NCBI GenBank assembly: GCA_035541875.1
Contig: DATKML010000015.1
Coordinates: 62,001 to 126,000 of the forward strand
Direction: 5' to 3'
Source of the DNA: JAJPHI01 sp035541875
GTDB taxonomy: Bacteria > Desulfobacterota > Binatia > Binatales > Binataceae
Length of the DNA: 64,000 nt
Part shown: positions 22,774 through 32,060 of the stretch, piece by piece
Numbering within the stretch: position 1 is the first letter of the stretch
How the letters are laid out: each line of letters begins with the position of its first letter
Made by a program: the position numbers and the translations under genes
Notes under the pieces: generated by a model
The model's input: only the letters and a program-made list of their open reading frames with translations
Database searches by the model: none
Told to the model about the DNA's origin: nothing

Positions 22774-24840
22774 TTATGCCTCGCGGCTCCCAGTAACCTT
22801 GTCGATGATCTCCATCACGTCGAGGGTCTGGACCTTCTCCGTCAGATCCTTGGCCTTGATGCCGTCGCCGAGCATCGTCATACAGAACGGGCACGAAACA
22901 GCGATAACCTCGGGATTCGTCTCAAGCGCCTGATCGGTGCGGAGCAGATTCACCCGCTTGTCCTGATCTTCCTCCATCCACATCCGCCCGCCGCCGGCGC
23001 CGCAGCACATACCGAACTTATGGTGCCGCTCCATCTCCTGAACTTTCGCACCGGCACGATTCAGCACCGACCGTGGTTCATCGAAAACATCGTTGTAACG
23101 ACCGTAGTAGCAGGAATCGTGGTACGTCGTTCGCTTCGGGAACTCTCCGGAGATCTTGAGCCGCCCTGAACTGATCAATTGGTTTACGAGGTCAGAGGCA
23201 TGGATAACTTCGTAGTTACCACCGAACTGCGTGAATTCGTTTTTGATCGTGTTGAAGCAGTGTGGGCAGTTCACGATGATCTTGCGAACCTGGTAGCCGT
23301 TGAACGTCTCGACGAGCATCTGGGCCATCGACTGGTAGAGATACTCGTTGCCGAGTCGACGGGCCGTTTCGCCGTTACAAAGCTCCTCTTTGGCGAGGCA
23401 GGCAAAGTCGACGCCGGCTTTCTGCAACACGCGGGCGAAGGCCTGCGTGGTCTTCTTGTTGCGATCGTCGAAGGCACCTGCGCAGCCGACGTAGTAGAGA
23501 TACTCGGCGTCGGGCTTGTCGGCGATCGTCGGGATATCCATGCCCTGCGCCCATTCGAAGCGCTGCTCGGCATCGATTCCCCACGGATTACCCTGCGTTT
23601 CCATGTTCTTGAAGGTGCGGGTAAGTTCCTTGGGGAAGCGGGCCTCTTCCTGCACCAGATGACGCCGCATATCGACGATCTTGTCGACGTACTCGATCAT
23701 CGGGGGGCAGGCCTCTTCGCAAGCGCGGCAGGTATTACAGGACCATAGGGTTTCGTCTTTGATAACGGAGCCAACGATATTCTCGCCTACCTCAGTGGGT
23801 TCGGCGCCGTCACCGTTGGTTGGCTTGCTCCTCTTCTCGATTAGCTCGTTCTGATGCTCCATCAGGTAGTCCCGTAGATCGAGCATCAACTGACGCGGAG
23901 CAAGCGGCTTCTTGGTGGCTGTCGCCGGGCAATTCGAAGAGCATCGGCCACATTCGGTGCAGGTGAACATGTCGAGCACCTGCTTCCACGTGAACTGATC
24001 GATGTGCGAGGTGCCGAAGGTCGTGGCGTTTTCGAGATCCTGCTTCGAGAGCTGTCCCTTGGGCTCGAGCTTCGCGAAGAAAATGTTCGGGATCGCAGTG
24101 ACGATATGGAAATGTTTCGAGGGCGGCAGCAGGTTGAGGAAGCCGAGGACGACGAGGTTGTGCACCCACCAAGCGATGTTGCTCGCTTCCAAAGCGCCAT
24201 TCGCGCCCAGCAGACTCGCCAAGCCGCGGCCGACCAGGGCTGAGATCGGTGCCCATTTGGCCTCGCCAGCGAGCTGGTCCGGATAGGCCACGAAGCGCCC
24301 CGCGTCGTACACGAGGCCGGTCAGCATGACCGTCGCGATAAGCATCAGAATCACATAGGCTTCGACGTGCGATTTCTCGCGCACGCCCTTTTCAGGTGGG
24401 AGAAAGCCATAAAGACGCGGCGCGTGGATAATCCCCCATCGCACGAGCGCTATCGCGACGCCAATCAGAACAGTCACTTCCATGATGTCGCGGATGAACA
24501 GATAAGGTCCGCCCAGAAGATTCAGGCTGAGGCCGGGAATGACGAACGAGTCCGAGTAACCACGCCCGAACATCGTTATGATCTGCAGTCCTAGGACTAG
24601 GAAGCCCCAGAAGATGAACGAATGCATCCATCCGGCCGATTTCTCCGCCCCCGGATTGCTGCGCAGGAATTTCCTCTGGGCGATGGCAAAGACAAAAACG
24701 TTGCGAATGCGGTCGTAAATCCGATCGAAGCGCGACACCGGGGCAGCGCTTTGCATAATCTGAAAGCGGCGCCAGAGCTGATAAAAGAACGCGCCCACGC
24801 CGGCAAAGATGCAAAGAGTGAAGATAATTGCGGTCATCAT
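22774..24840 (-). CDS. Membrane-bound FeS oxidoreductase, EtfAB:(mena)quinone oxidoreductase-like
   Basis: Likely passes electrons from electron-transfer flavoprotein (acyl-CoA dehydrogenation) to the quinone pool. The 688-residue protein has about six N-terminal transmembrane helices of NarI type (to about residue 250), then two [4Fe-4S] motifs, CTECGRCSSNCPAT and CNTCRACEEACPP, and two HdrD-type CCG domains (YVGCAGAFDDRN near 455; HDSCYYGRYNDVF and GMCCGAGGGRMW near 600-640). This layout matches the EMO enzyme described from Geobacter. No etfAB genes are in the window. GAGG precedes the start. Confidence 0.85.
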   Translation of the reverse strand: MMTAIIFTLCIFAGVGAFFYQLWRRFQIMQSAAPVSRFDRIYDRIRNVFVFAIAQRKFLRSNPGAEKSAGWMHSFIFWGFLVLGLQIITMFGRGYSDSFVIPGLSLNLLGGPYLFIRDIMEVTVLIGVAIALVRWGIIHAPRLYGFLPPEKGVREKSHVEAYVILMLIATVMLTGLVYDAGRFVAYPDQLAGEAKWAPISALVGRGLASLLGANGALEASNIAWWVHNLVVLGFLNLLPPSKHFHIVTAIPNIFFAKLEPKGQLSKQDLENATTFGTSHIDQFTWKQVLDMFTCTECGRCSSNCPATATKKPLAPRQLMLDLRDYLMEHQNELIEKRSKPTNGDGAEPTEVGENIVGSVIKDETLWSCNTCRACEEACPPMIEYVDKIVDMRRHLVQEEARFPKELTRTFKNMETQGNPWGIDAEQRFEWAQGMDIPTIADKPDAEYLYYVGCAGAFDDRNKKTTQAFARVLQKAGVDFACLAKEELCNGETARRLGNEYLYQSMAQMLVETFNGYQVRKIIVNCPHCFNTIKNEFTQFGGNYEVIHASDLVNQLISSGRLKISGEFPKRTTYHDSCYYGRYNDVFDEPRSVLNRAGAKVQEMERHHKFGMCCGAGGGRMWMEEDQDKRVNLLRTDQALETNPEVIAVSCPFCMTMLGDGIKAKDLTEKVQTLDVMEIIDKVTGSREA

Positions 24841-24934
24841 CCAACCTCTATCGAGCCATCCAAGTGATGAAGGGCTCCTGCAAGCGTTTTAAGGAGTCGC
24901 GGGAACTAATTCAATCGGGACGGCATATCGCGCT

Positions 24935-25651
24935 TTAGCGAAAGATCTCCGCGAAGAAGGTCTTCATCGCGTTCCATGAGCGCGTATCGCTCGATTGCTT
25001 GTACTCTATCCAGTCGATTTTGCGCACCGCCGCGTCCGGATAGGTAAAGGCGTGCTTGGTGCCGCTGTAGATCACGACCTGCCAATCGGCTCCCGCCTTG
25101 GTCATCTCTTCGGCAAAGGCGTTGATGTGTGCGGGGGGGACCGTCGGGTCGTCAGCACCCGTAAGAACCAGGAGCTTGGCCTTGACCGAACCGGCCGTCG
25201 CGGGCTGCTTTGTCTCCAGCCCCCCGTGAAAGGTAACGACACCCGCCAGTGGTGCCCCGTCGCGGGCAAGTTCGAGGACGAAGGTCCCGCCGAGACAATA
25301 TCCGATGGCCGCAACCCGGTTGGGATCAACCTGTGGCAGCGAGAGAAGCTTGTCGAGTGCGACGCGGCCGCGTCGGCGGAACTGTTGATTGTCCGCCCGC
25401 AGCTCGGTCACCCGGCGCATCACCTCCTTGAGGTCGTCGATTTCGATGCCGCCGCCATAGGGATCACCCGCCAGCGCGACATAGCCCATATGCGCAAGCA
25501 TCTCGCATCGCTCCTTAGCATTGCCGCCGAGCCCGAAGCCGCCCGGCATCACGAGCACACCGGATCGCTTGCCGGAAAGCTTTTCGTCGTAGGCTAGATA
25601 GCCAAGCAACTCCACGTCGCCGTCGCTGTAAGCGATATTATCGGTCTTCAT
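24935..25651 (-). CDS. Dienelactone hydrolase family protein
   Basis: Alpha/beta hydrolase, 238 residues, with the Cys-Asp-His triad of dienelactone hydrolase: nucleophile in AIGYCLGGTFVLE, Asp in LTGADDPTVPP and His in SGTKHAFTYPD. The frame continues upstream to 25873, but the ATG at 25651 follows an AGGAG and begins the conserved domain (MKTDNIAYSDGDVELLGYLA). It is divergent from the secreted SnoaL-like gene at 25798. Annotations in this family range from carboxymethylenebutenolidase to general esterase; the substrate is unknown. Confidence 0.9.
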   Translation of the reverse strand: MKTDNIAYSDGDVELLGYLAYDEKLSGKRSGVLVMPGGFGLGGNAKERCEMLAHMGYVALAGDPYGGGIEIDDLKEVMRRVTELRADNQQFRRRGRVALDKLLSLPQVDPNRVAAIGYCLGGTFVLELARDGAPLAGVVTFHGGLETKQPATAGSVKAKLLVLTGADDPTVPPAHINAFAEEMTKAGADWQVVIYSGTKHAFTYPDAAVRKIDWIEYKQSSDTRSWNAMKTFFAEIFR

Positions 25652-25797
25652 CGCATGCTCCTGAAGGGCAGTTTTTTCGAAGAGTCGCGATGATCGCACA
25701 AAGGAGCATCGGCGTGCGATGGAAATCCCCACTCTTGTGCTATGCTCCCGCGCGCTTGGGTAAGCGCAGTTACCGGAAATCGGACCAGGAGGGGAAG

Positions 25798-26298
25798 ATG
25801 AAAAAATTCGTATCAACGCTTGGCGCGATGGCGCTGGTTGGTGGCTTGATGCTGGCTTCGAGCTCCAACGCACTCGCGGGAAGCGCGAAAGACGAGATCA
25901 CGGCAACCGAGCATAAGATGATCTCATGCACGAGTGCCGATGAGCTGATGAAGTACTACGCGGACAGTCCAGATGTGACCGTCTTCGACTTCGTGCCGCC
26001 ACTCAAATATCAGGGAACCAAAGCTGTCCATGATGATTTCAACGAGTTTTTCACCAACGCCAAGGACGCCAAGGGCGAGTTCCTTGAACTGGTGGTGGTC
26101 GCCGACCCAAAGATAGGTGCGGCCCATAGTCTCCAGCACTTCACGTGGACCGATAAGGACGGAAAGCCCGGTGAAGTCACGATTCGCGTGACCGACGTTT
26201 TCCAGAAGACCAAAGGCCAGTGGAAGGTCATCCACTCGCACGTCTCGGTGCCGGTTGATCCGAAGACCGGCCAGGGCCAGATGAATCTAAAGCCCTAG
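25798..26298 (+). CDS. Exported SnoaL/DUF4440-like (NTF2-fold) protein
   Basis: The 166-residue product has a clear signal peptide (MKKFVSTLGAMALVGGLMLA, ending SNALAG) and an NTF2-like domain: EHKMISCTSADELMKYYADS, VTVFDFVPPLKYQGTKAVHD, RVTDVFQKTKGQWKVIHSHV. Homologues of this layout are periplasmic proteins of unknown role; some are ketosteroid isomerase-like. AGGAGGGG immediately upstream of the ATG at 25798 decides the start over the longer open frame at 25690. Confidence 0.85.
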   Translation: MKKFVSTLGAMALVGGLMLASSSNALAGSAKDEITATEHKMISCTSADELMKYYADSPDVTVFDFVPPLKYQGTKAVHDDFNEFFTNAKDAKGEFLELVVVADPKIGAAHSLQHFTWTDKDGKPGEVTIRVTDVFQKTKGQWKVIHSHVSVPVDPKTGQGQMNLKP

Positions 26299-26326
26299 CC
26301 TCACGGAGGCTGAAGAGCTTCGTCAT

Positions 26327-26360
26327 CGCGCTCGCGTGGGCTAGAGTTCGCGCGAGCGCG
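26327..26360 (+). terminator. GC-rich stem-loop after the SnoaL-like gene
   Basis: Arms CGCGCTCGCG (26327-26336) and CGCGAGCGCG (26351-26360) pair perfectly around a 14-base loop, 28 bp after the stop codon. No T-run follows, so a Rho-independent terminator is only possible. Confidence 0.4.
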
Positions 26361-26521
26361 GTATGCTCCTGCGTCTAGCGACTAGCGATCACAGGAAACA
26401 TCCAAAAACTTTTAGTGGCGGGGAAATTGAGCGCAGTTAAGAATGAATGGATCGCCGTTCATTTTAGATGTCGCACTCGCCGCTGAACGCTACGGGTGCA
26501 GAAAAGAAGGAGGAACCCGCG

Positions 26522-27394
26522 ATGAAGATTGGAGTACTCGCCTTTCTCACTAATCAATCCGGCGATCCCGGTGCGATCGCTCGCGAAGCCGAAGACCTCG
26601 GCTTTGAGTCGTTCTTCGTCGCCGAGCATCTGTGCCTCCCCTCTACCTACTCGACCTATTATCCGCGTTCCAAAGACGGCAAGGTGCCAGAGTTCTATGG
26701 CCACCTGATTGATCCCTTCGTGGCACTCGCGATCGCCTCGCGCGCCACTTCGCGGATCAAGCTCGGTACCGGCATCTGCCTGTTGCCCGAGAGGAATGTA
26801 ATCGAAACGGCAAAGATCACCGCGTCGATCGACTTCTATTCCGGCGGTCGGCTGATCCTCGGCGTCGGTGCAGGATGGTTCCCCGAAGAGGCTGAGATTA
26901 TGGGCGTCAAGTTCGAGCGGCGCTGGCGCCATCTGCGGGAGAGCGTCGAGGCTCTGCGCCTGCTGTGGACCAAGGATAGCGTTCGCTACGACGGCGAGAT
27001 CGTAAAGTTTCCGCCGATCAAGATCGGCCCGAAGCCCGTACAGCAGCCCTGTCCGCCGATTTTTCTAGGTGCCCACGATCCCAAGTATGCCCTGAAACGC
27101 GTGGCGCGTTATGCCGACGGATGGTGTCCGGGCGGTCTCAGCATAGAAAAGGCTCGCGAGTGTATTCCTCAGATCAAGAGCCTGACGGCAGAATACGGTC
27201 GCGATCCTTCCAAGCTCGAATTTTCGGTCCTGATGATGGCGGGCGCTCCTCCGGCCAGTGAGGCGATTAAGCAATACGCCGATGCGGGCGTGAGTCGCTT
27301 AATTATTGCCGCTCCGGGTTCGCACGAAGGGGATGGTGTCGCGGCCGTGAAGGCGATCGCCCACACCGTCGAGGCAGCGGCGAAAATCAAATAG
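26522..27394 (+). CDS. LLM-class F420-dependent oxidoreductase
   Basis: Luciferase-like monooxygenase fold, 290 residues, of the F420-dependent type. Motifs: MKIGVLAFLTNQSGDPGAIA, DLGFESFFVAEHLCLP, IKLGTGICLLPERNV, LSxGR-type SGGRLILGVGAGWFPEEAEI and FERRWRHLRESVEALRLLW. AAGGAGG at 26507-26513 lies 8 bases before the ATG at 26522, so the upstream extension to 26468 is not used. The substrate is unknown. With the second LLM gene at 49815 it suggests that the organism makes coenzyme F420, which cannot be checked here. Confidence 0.92.
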   Translation: MKIGVLAFLTNQSGDPGAIAREAEDLGFESFFVAEHLCLPSTYSTYYPRSKDGKVPEFYGHLIDPFVALAIASRATSRIKLGTGICLLPERNVIETAKITASIDFYSGGRLILGVGAGWFPEEAEIMGVKFERRWRHLRESVEALRLLWTKDSVRYDGEIVKFPPIKIGPKPVQQPCPPIFLGAHDPKYALKRVARYADGWCPGGLSIEKARECIPQIKSLTAEYGRDPSKLEFSVLMMAGAPPASEAIKQYADAGVSRLIIAAPGSHEGDGVAAVKAIAHTVEAAAKIK

Positions 27395-27413
27395 TTTCGG
27401 GATTCTTGGTTTG

Positions 27414-27883
27414 ATGGTTCGCCGAAAATTTCTGCTGGCAGGTTCAGTCCTTCTGACGGTGATGGCGCTACTCGTGGTCGGACGCGCCGGCTATTCGGAA
27501 GGCTTCTGGTTTTCACACGGTAATCAGCGCGGACCGTTTTTCCCGGCACGATCGAAGCCCACGAAAGCACACTCAGCTTCAAAGTCATCCAATCGCCTTC
27601 GGTGTATCTCCCTCTGCAGGAGGGCGCGTGGCTAACCGAAGGAACGGCGATCGCGCGTCGTTGGGGGCAAGACATCACCGTCACAACGGACTCAGAACCC
27701 GGCAAGACTCATCACGGCCGTATCTCTTTCATTTCGTCGAAGGCCGAGTTCACGCCCAAAAGCGTTGAGACGCATGAGGAACGTGTGACGCTGGTCTATC
27801 GAATCAAGATCGATCTCGACAATCCGCAACACGAACTCAAGCCGGGCAGGCCGGCAGACGCTCATATCGCAACAGCCTCGTAA
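27414..27883 (+). pseudogene. Remnant of an HlyD-type membrane fusion protein
   Basis: First gene of a decayed ABC-2 exporter operon. It begins with a normal signal-anchor (LLAGSVLLTVMALLVVG); after a frameshift the next frame reads GTIEAHESTLSFKVIQS and then jumps directly to PSVYLPLQEGAWLTEGTAIA and EFTPKSVETHEERVTLVYRI. The coiled-coil hairpin and part of the beta-barrel that should lie between these parts are missing, so about half of the usual 320-340 residues is gone. The C-terminal VTTDSEPGKTHHGRISFIS segment is well preserved. One frameshift plus at least one large internal deletion makes it non-functional. Confidence 0.85.
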
Positions 27884-27889
27884 TCTGAG

Positions 27890-28821
27890 ATGCCCAGCAG
27901 TGGAATTCGCGTTGCGCGCGTCACGAAGCGATTCGGCGCGACCGTTACAGCTCTATCCGGTCTGAGCTTTGAAGTTCCAAGGGGCGAACTCTTTGGTCTG
28001 ATCGGTCCGGACGGAGCCGGCAAGACCACGACGCTGAGGATTCTCGCTGGGCTTCTGGCCCCTGATGAGGGCACGGCGGAAGTCGAAGGATACGACGTCG
28101 TGCGGGACCGGATCGCCGTGAAGCATCGGATCGGCTACATGCCACAGCGTTTTGGTCTCTACCAGGACCTTTCGGTCGACGAGAATCTGCGCTTCTGCGC
28201 CGATCTCTATGAATTGCAACCTAAGCCGGCCGAAGAGCGGGCCCGCAAGCTGATAGCAGCCTGCGATATGACCCCCCTTCCGCCAGCGACTGGCGGGTAA
28301 CTTGTCGGGTGGCATGAAGCAGAAACTCGCGCTCGTCGCAGCCGTTCTGCACGAGCCTGACATCCTGCTGCTCGACGAACCCACCACCGGCGTCGCGACG
28401 CGAGTTTTGGGAGATCCTGCAGGGACTTCAAACCGACGGCGCAACGGTAATTTGTTCAACTTCGTACCTCGATGAGGCCGAGCGGTTCCATCGTGTCGGA
28501 CTTCTCAACGAAGGTCGGATGCTCTCGTGCAACACCGTCGACGAATTGAAAAGCTCGATGCCTGGCGAGGTGTTGTCGGTCGATTCGCCGAACGCCCGTG
28601 CCGTACGTGACGCCCTCGTCGATGCCGACAGTGTCTCCGCGATCGTGATGGTCGGCGAAGCGGTTCATCTTGTGGTCGATGACGCGGCCGCTCGTATTCC
28701 GGAAATCGACGCCCGCTTAAAGCATATGAGCGGACTACCCTGCGGACCTGCCGAGCATATTGTTCCCACCGTCGAAGATGTGTTTGCCGCCGCAATCGAG
28801 GCCGAGAATCGCCCGGGATGA
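27890..28821 (+). pseudogene. ABC exporter ATPase 1, frameshifted
   Basis: Would drive a multidrug/ABC-2 exporter. Walker A GPDGAGKTTTLRIL is intact in frame 1, which ends at 28300. After a run of six C bases near 28273 the sequence continues in another frame with RLAGNLSGGMKQKLALVAAV and Walker B ILLLDEPTTGV. A second shift about 28395 (an apparent 11-base loss that removes the D-loop DP) is followed by EFWEILQGLQ, SYLDEAERFHRVG and the rest to 28821. The two lesions are independent. The ATGA overlap with the next ATPase gene is still present. Confidence 0.88.
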
Positions 28822-29773
28822 ATACCGAAGCTGCCATCGTGGTAGATCGTCTCACCAAGCGCTCTGGCAGCTTCACAGCCGTCGACGCGATCAGCTTCGC
28901 AATCCGCCGCGGGAAAATCTTCGGTTTTCTCGGCCCAAACGGCTCGGGCAAATCAACCACAGTGAGAATGCTCTGCGGCCTGCTCAAGCCGACTTCGGGC
29001 TCGGCGGTCGTTAGCAATATCGATATCGCGACGGGTAATCGGAAACTGCTTTATCGAATCGGTTACATGTCACAGAAGTTCTCGCTCTACGATGACCTAA
29101 AGGTAATCGAGAACCTGCGCCTTTACGCAGGGATGGATTCACTACGCGGCGAGGATCGCGCCGAGCGGATCGAATGGGCAATCGAGCTAGCCGGACTCCA
29201 CGGACGTACCGGCGAACTGGTCGGCAACCTCTCTGCTGGATGGAAGTAGCGGCTCGCCCTGACCAGCGCCCTGACCAGCGCCCGGAAGTTCTTTTTCTGG
29301 ACGAGCCGACCTCCGGCGTCGATCCGATTACGCGACGGCGCTTCTGGACGTTGATCAACGACCTCGCCCATCAGGGGATCACGATTCTCGTCACCATTCA
29401 CTACATGGATGAAGCCTAGTACTGTAATCGAATCGTACTGATCGGCCATGGCCGGATCGTCGCAAATGGCGCGCCGGGAGAGCTCAACCGCGAGGCCTTC
29501 GACGGTCAGTTGTTAGCGGTTCAGTGCGAATCTTTACGAGCCGGGCGCGAGCTATTGGCGTCGCTTCGCGGGGTCACGCAAGTGGCTGCGTTTGGCAGCG
29601 GCTTTCACGTCGTGATCGAACCGTACACTACCGACGCTAGTTCCATCGAGACGGCGCTTCACCGCGGCGGCCTTAACAAGGTGACCGTGCAAGCAATCAC
29701 TCCGTCGCTCGAGGATGTTTTCGTTCAGCGGTTAGCTCGCACCAGCGACGCGATAACCGGGGTCGGCCATTGA
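28818..29773 (+). pseudogene. ABC exporter ATPase 2, nonsense and frameshift mutations
   Basis: Second ATPase of the same exporter. Walker A FLGPNGSGKSTTVRML is intact; the signature reads NLSAGWK followed by TAG at 29247 where Gln (CAG) is expected. A frameshift then lies near a 12-bp tandem duplication (29257-29280); Walker B VLFLDEPTSGVDP appears in the new frame, and a second TAG at 29417 interrupts IHYMDEA before YCNRIVLIGHGR. The C-terminal part (LEDVFVQRLA) runs to 29773. Two amber codons and one shift make it a clear pseudogene. Confidence 0.9.
29257..29280 (+). repeat. 12-bp tandem duplication inside ATPase 2 pseudogene
   Basis: CCCTGACCAGCG is present twice in direct succession. 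The repeat lies where the conserved sequence between the ABC signature and Walker B should be, next to the frameshift. It looks like a slippage product in a decaying gene. Confidence 0.85.
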
Positions 29774-30902
29774 ATCGGCGCCGACTCTTTGCGATTGCCC
29801 GCAAGGAGGCGACCCAAATCGCCCGCGACCGGATGAGCCTTACGCTCCTCCTGGCGACTCCCATAGTCCTGATGCTGTTCTCGGTTACGGCATCAGCTTC
29901 GATATCAGGAAGATTCCTGTCTGCGTGCTCGATCGCGAAGGCAGTCAGGCCAGTCAGTCGTTCCTGTATCAACTCAAAGCCTCGCGCTATTTCAGCGTGG
30001 TCCGTGCGTGTCAGGGGTATGCGGAACTCGACGATGCGATCGACCAAGGGATTTGCCGCGTCGGCGTTGCGATTCCGCACGACTATTCGCATCAGCTAGG
30101 AGCACAGGGCACCGCAACGATTCAGGCGATAATCGACAGTAGCGATCAGAACACCGCCGCGATTACGAAGAGCTACCTAGAAGCGTTGGTCGCAGACGAA
30201 TCGAGACGCCTCCTCTACCAATGGGCATCCGTGAAGAAACTGGTGCGACTTCAGGGGCCGATCGCGGTCGATCTTCGCGCATGGTTCAATCAGGATCTCG
30301 CGAGCGTCCAGTTTGTGGTTCCCGCGATCGTCGTAATCGTGCTGGCGATCGCAGGCACTTTACTGAGTTCGGCAACCGTCACGCGGGAGTGGGAGTGTGG
30401 CACGATGGAGTATCTGCTCTCGACCCCAATCAGCCGAGCGGAGATCGTACTGGGCAAGCTGATCCCCTACCTCCTGTTTGGTGTGTTCGAGGCGATTATT
30501 TGTATCCTGATCGCAATCACGTGGTTCGGACTCCAGGTCAAAGGCGGCTATCTGCCCCTGGTGATCGGAACTTTCTCCTTCTTATTGGTGGCTCTGGGCT
30601 TCGATCTGCTGTTCTCGGTGATCACGCGGACACAGTTAGGCGCGAGCCAGTTGGCTCTTGTAACGAGCTTCTTCCCGGCCGCCTTCCTCTCGGGAGCGAT
30701 ATACCCGATTAGGTTACAGCCGAAAGCGATTCAATTGATCACTAATCTTGTACCCGCCCGCTACTACTCGGCGGTTCTGCGAGGCTCGTTCCTCAAGGGC
30801 GCCGGCTTCGGCGGTCTCGCACGCGATCTAGCTATCCTAATCGTGTTCGCCGCTGCGATCTTAACCCTGACCATCCGGCGCTCAGCCGCAACCCTGGATT
30901 AA
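29770..30902 (+). pseudogene. ABC-2 permease 1, single frameshift
   Basis: Permease of the decayed exporter. The start is TTG, overlapping the previous stop by 4 bp; frame 1 reads FAIARKEATQIARDRMSLTL and TPIVLMLF. A one-base loss near 29880 moves the continuation (GYGISFDIRKIPVCVLDREG) to another frame, which stays open to 30902 with the usual periplasmic domain and five or six hydrophobic segments (SVQFVVPAIVVIVLAIAGTL, LLFGVFEAIICILIAITWFG). Only this one lesion was seen, so it is the least damaged gene of the set along with permease 2. Confidence 0.82.
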
Positions 30903-30912
30903 TCGGCCGGCG

Positions 30913-32042
30913 ATGCTCCGAATTTTCCACATAGCAGTTAAGGAAATAGCCCAGCTTTTGCGGGACCCGCACGTACGCTTCCGGCTCACGATTCTGCCCC
31001 TGATCGAGATCCTGATTCTGGGCTATGGGCGACTATGGAGATTCGCACGGTACCGATGGCGGTGCTCGATCTCGATCACACGCGGGCGAGCCGTGAACTG
31101 ATCGATGACTTCGTTGCGGGTAAGCGTTTTCGCATCACGCGCGTGCTGGCGCGGCCCGACGAGATAGCCGGGGCGATCAATTCCGGAGCCGTCACGATGG
31201 TCCTGCGGGTTGATGCCGGCTTTGCAAAAGAGCTCCACAAGGGCGCAACCGCTCCCATTCAGATCATTCTCGACGGCGCAGACTCCAACAGCGCGCTGAT
31301 CACGATGGAGTACGTTGGGACGGTTACCGGGGAGTTCGCGAAGCACTACACGCGCCTCCGCATCGAACAGATGAATCCGGCGCTCGCCCCAGTCATTCCA
31401 AATGTCGAACTCGAAGAACGGATGCGGTTTAATCCGAACCTCTACAGCCGCTGGTTCTCGGTCCCGGGGATGATCGGGATGGTCACGATGATCATGGTGA
31501 TCGGCGTGACGGCCTACACTATCGTCCACGAGCGGGAGAAGGGCACCCTTGAGCAGCTGATGGTGACGCCTCTGCGCCGATCTGAGCTGCTGATCGGCAA
31601 GATCATTCCGTTGTTCGGCATCGGCGCTATCAACGTAGCGATTATGTGTTTGCTGGCGACTTGGGGGTTCGGCCTGCCGTTCAGAGGCAATATAGGCGTT
31701 CTCGCTCTCGGCTCGACGACGTTTCTGCTGAGCTGCGTCGGTATCGGCTTGATGATCTCGACTATCTGCTCAACCGGGCAGCAGGCCTTTACCGCCAGCT
31801 TCGCCTTCTGCGTCATGGCCGTAGTGTTTTCCGGCTTTATCTCGCCGATCGCGGTGATGCCGGCGGCGCTCAAGATAATCCCGGCGGTCAATCCGTTCCG
31901 CTACTACCTGGAGATCCTGCTCGGCACGTTTCTCAAGGGCGTCGGGCTAGCCGTGGTATGGCCCTCGATCATCGCGTTGGCGGCGATGGCCACACTGGCT
32001 CTCTCGTTCAGTATCGTCAGGCTCGAGCGATCGTTCGGCTGA
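30913..32042 (+). pseudogene. ABC-2 permease 2, single frameshift
   Basis: Second permease of the exporter. Frame 1 (from 30913) reads MLRIFHIAVKEIAQLLRDPH to ILILGYG; a missing base near 31028 shifts the rest (TMEIRTVPMAVLDLDHTRAS) to the frame that runs to 32042. The C-terminal half is intact: MIGMVTMIMVIGVTAYTIVH, EREKGTLEQLMVTPLRRSEL and NPFRYYLEILLGTFLKGVG. An internal start at 31035 could still make a protein without its first transmembrane helix. Confidence 0.82.
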
Positions 32043-32060
32043 GCTGATCGGCGCGCGAGG

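Noticed and set aside
23179..23748. A 189-codon plus-strand frame opposite the membrane FeS oxidoreductase
   Set aside because: It mirrors the conserved CCG-domain coding sequence and has no family features or ribosome-binding site.
29247..29419. TAG codons in ATPase 2 as reassigned or suppressed stop codons
   Set aside because: The same gene also carries a frameshift and a duplication, and the neighbouring GNAT and CAP genes contain TGA and TAA as well as shifts. The intact genes do not show internal TAG codons, so decay is the simpler reading.
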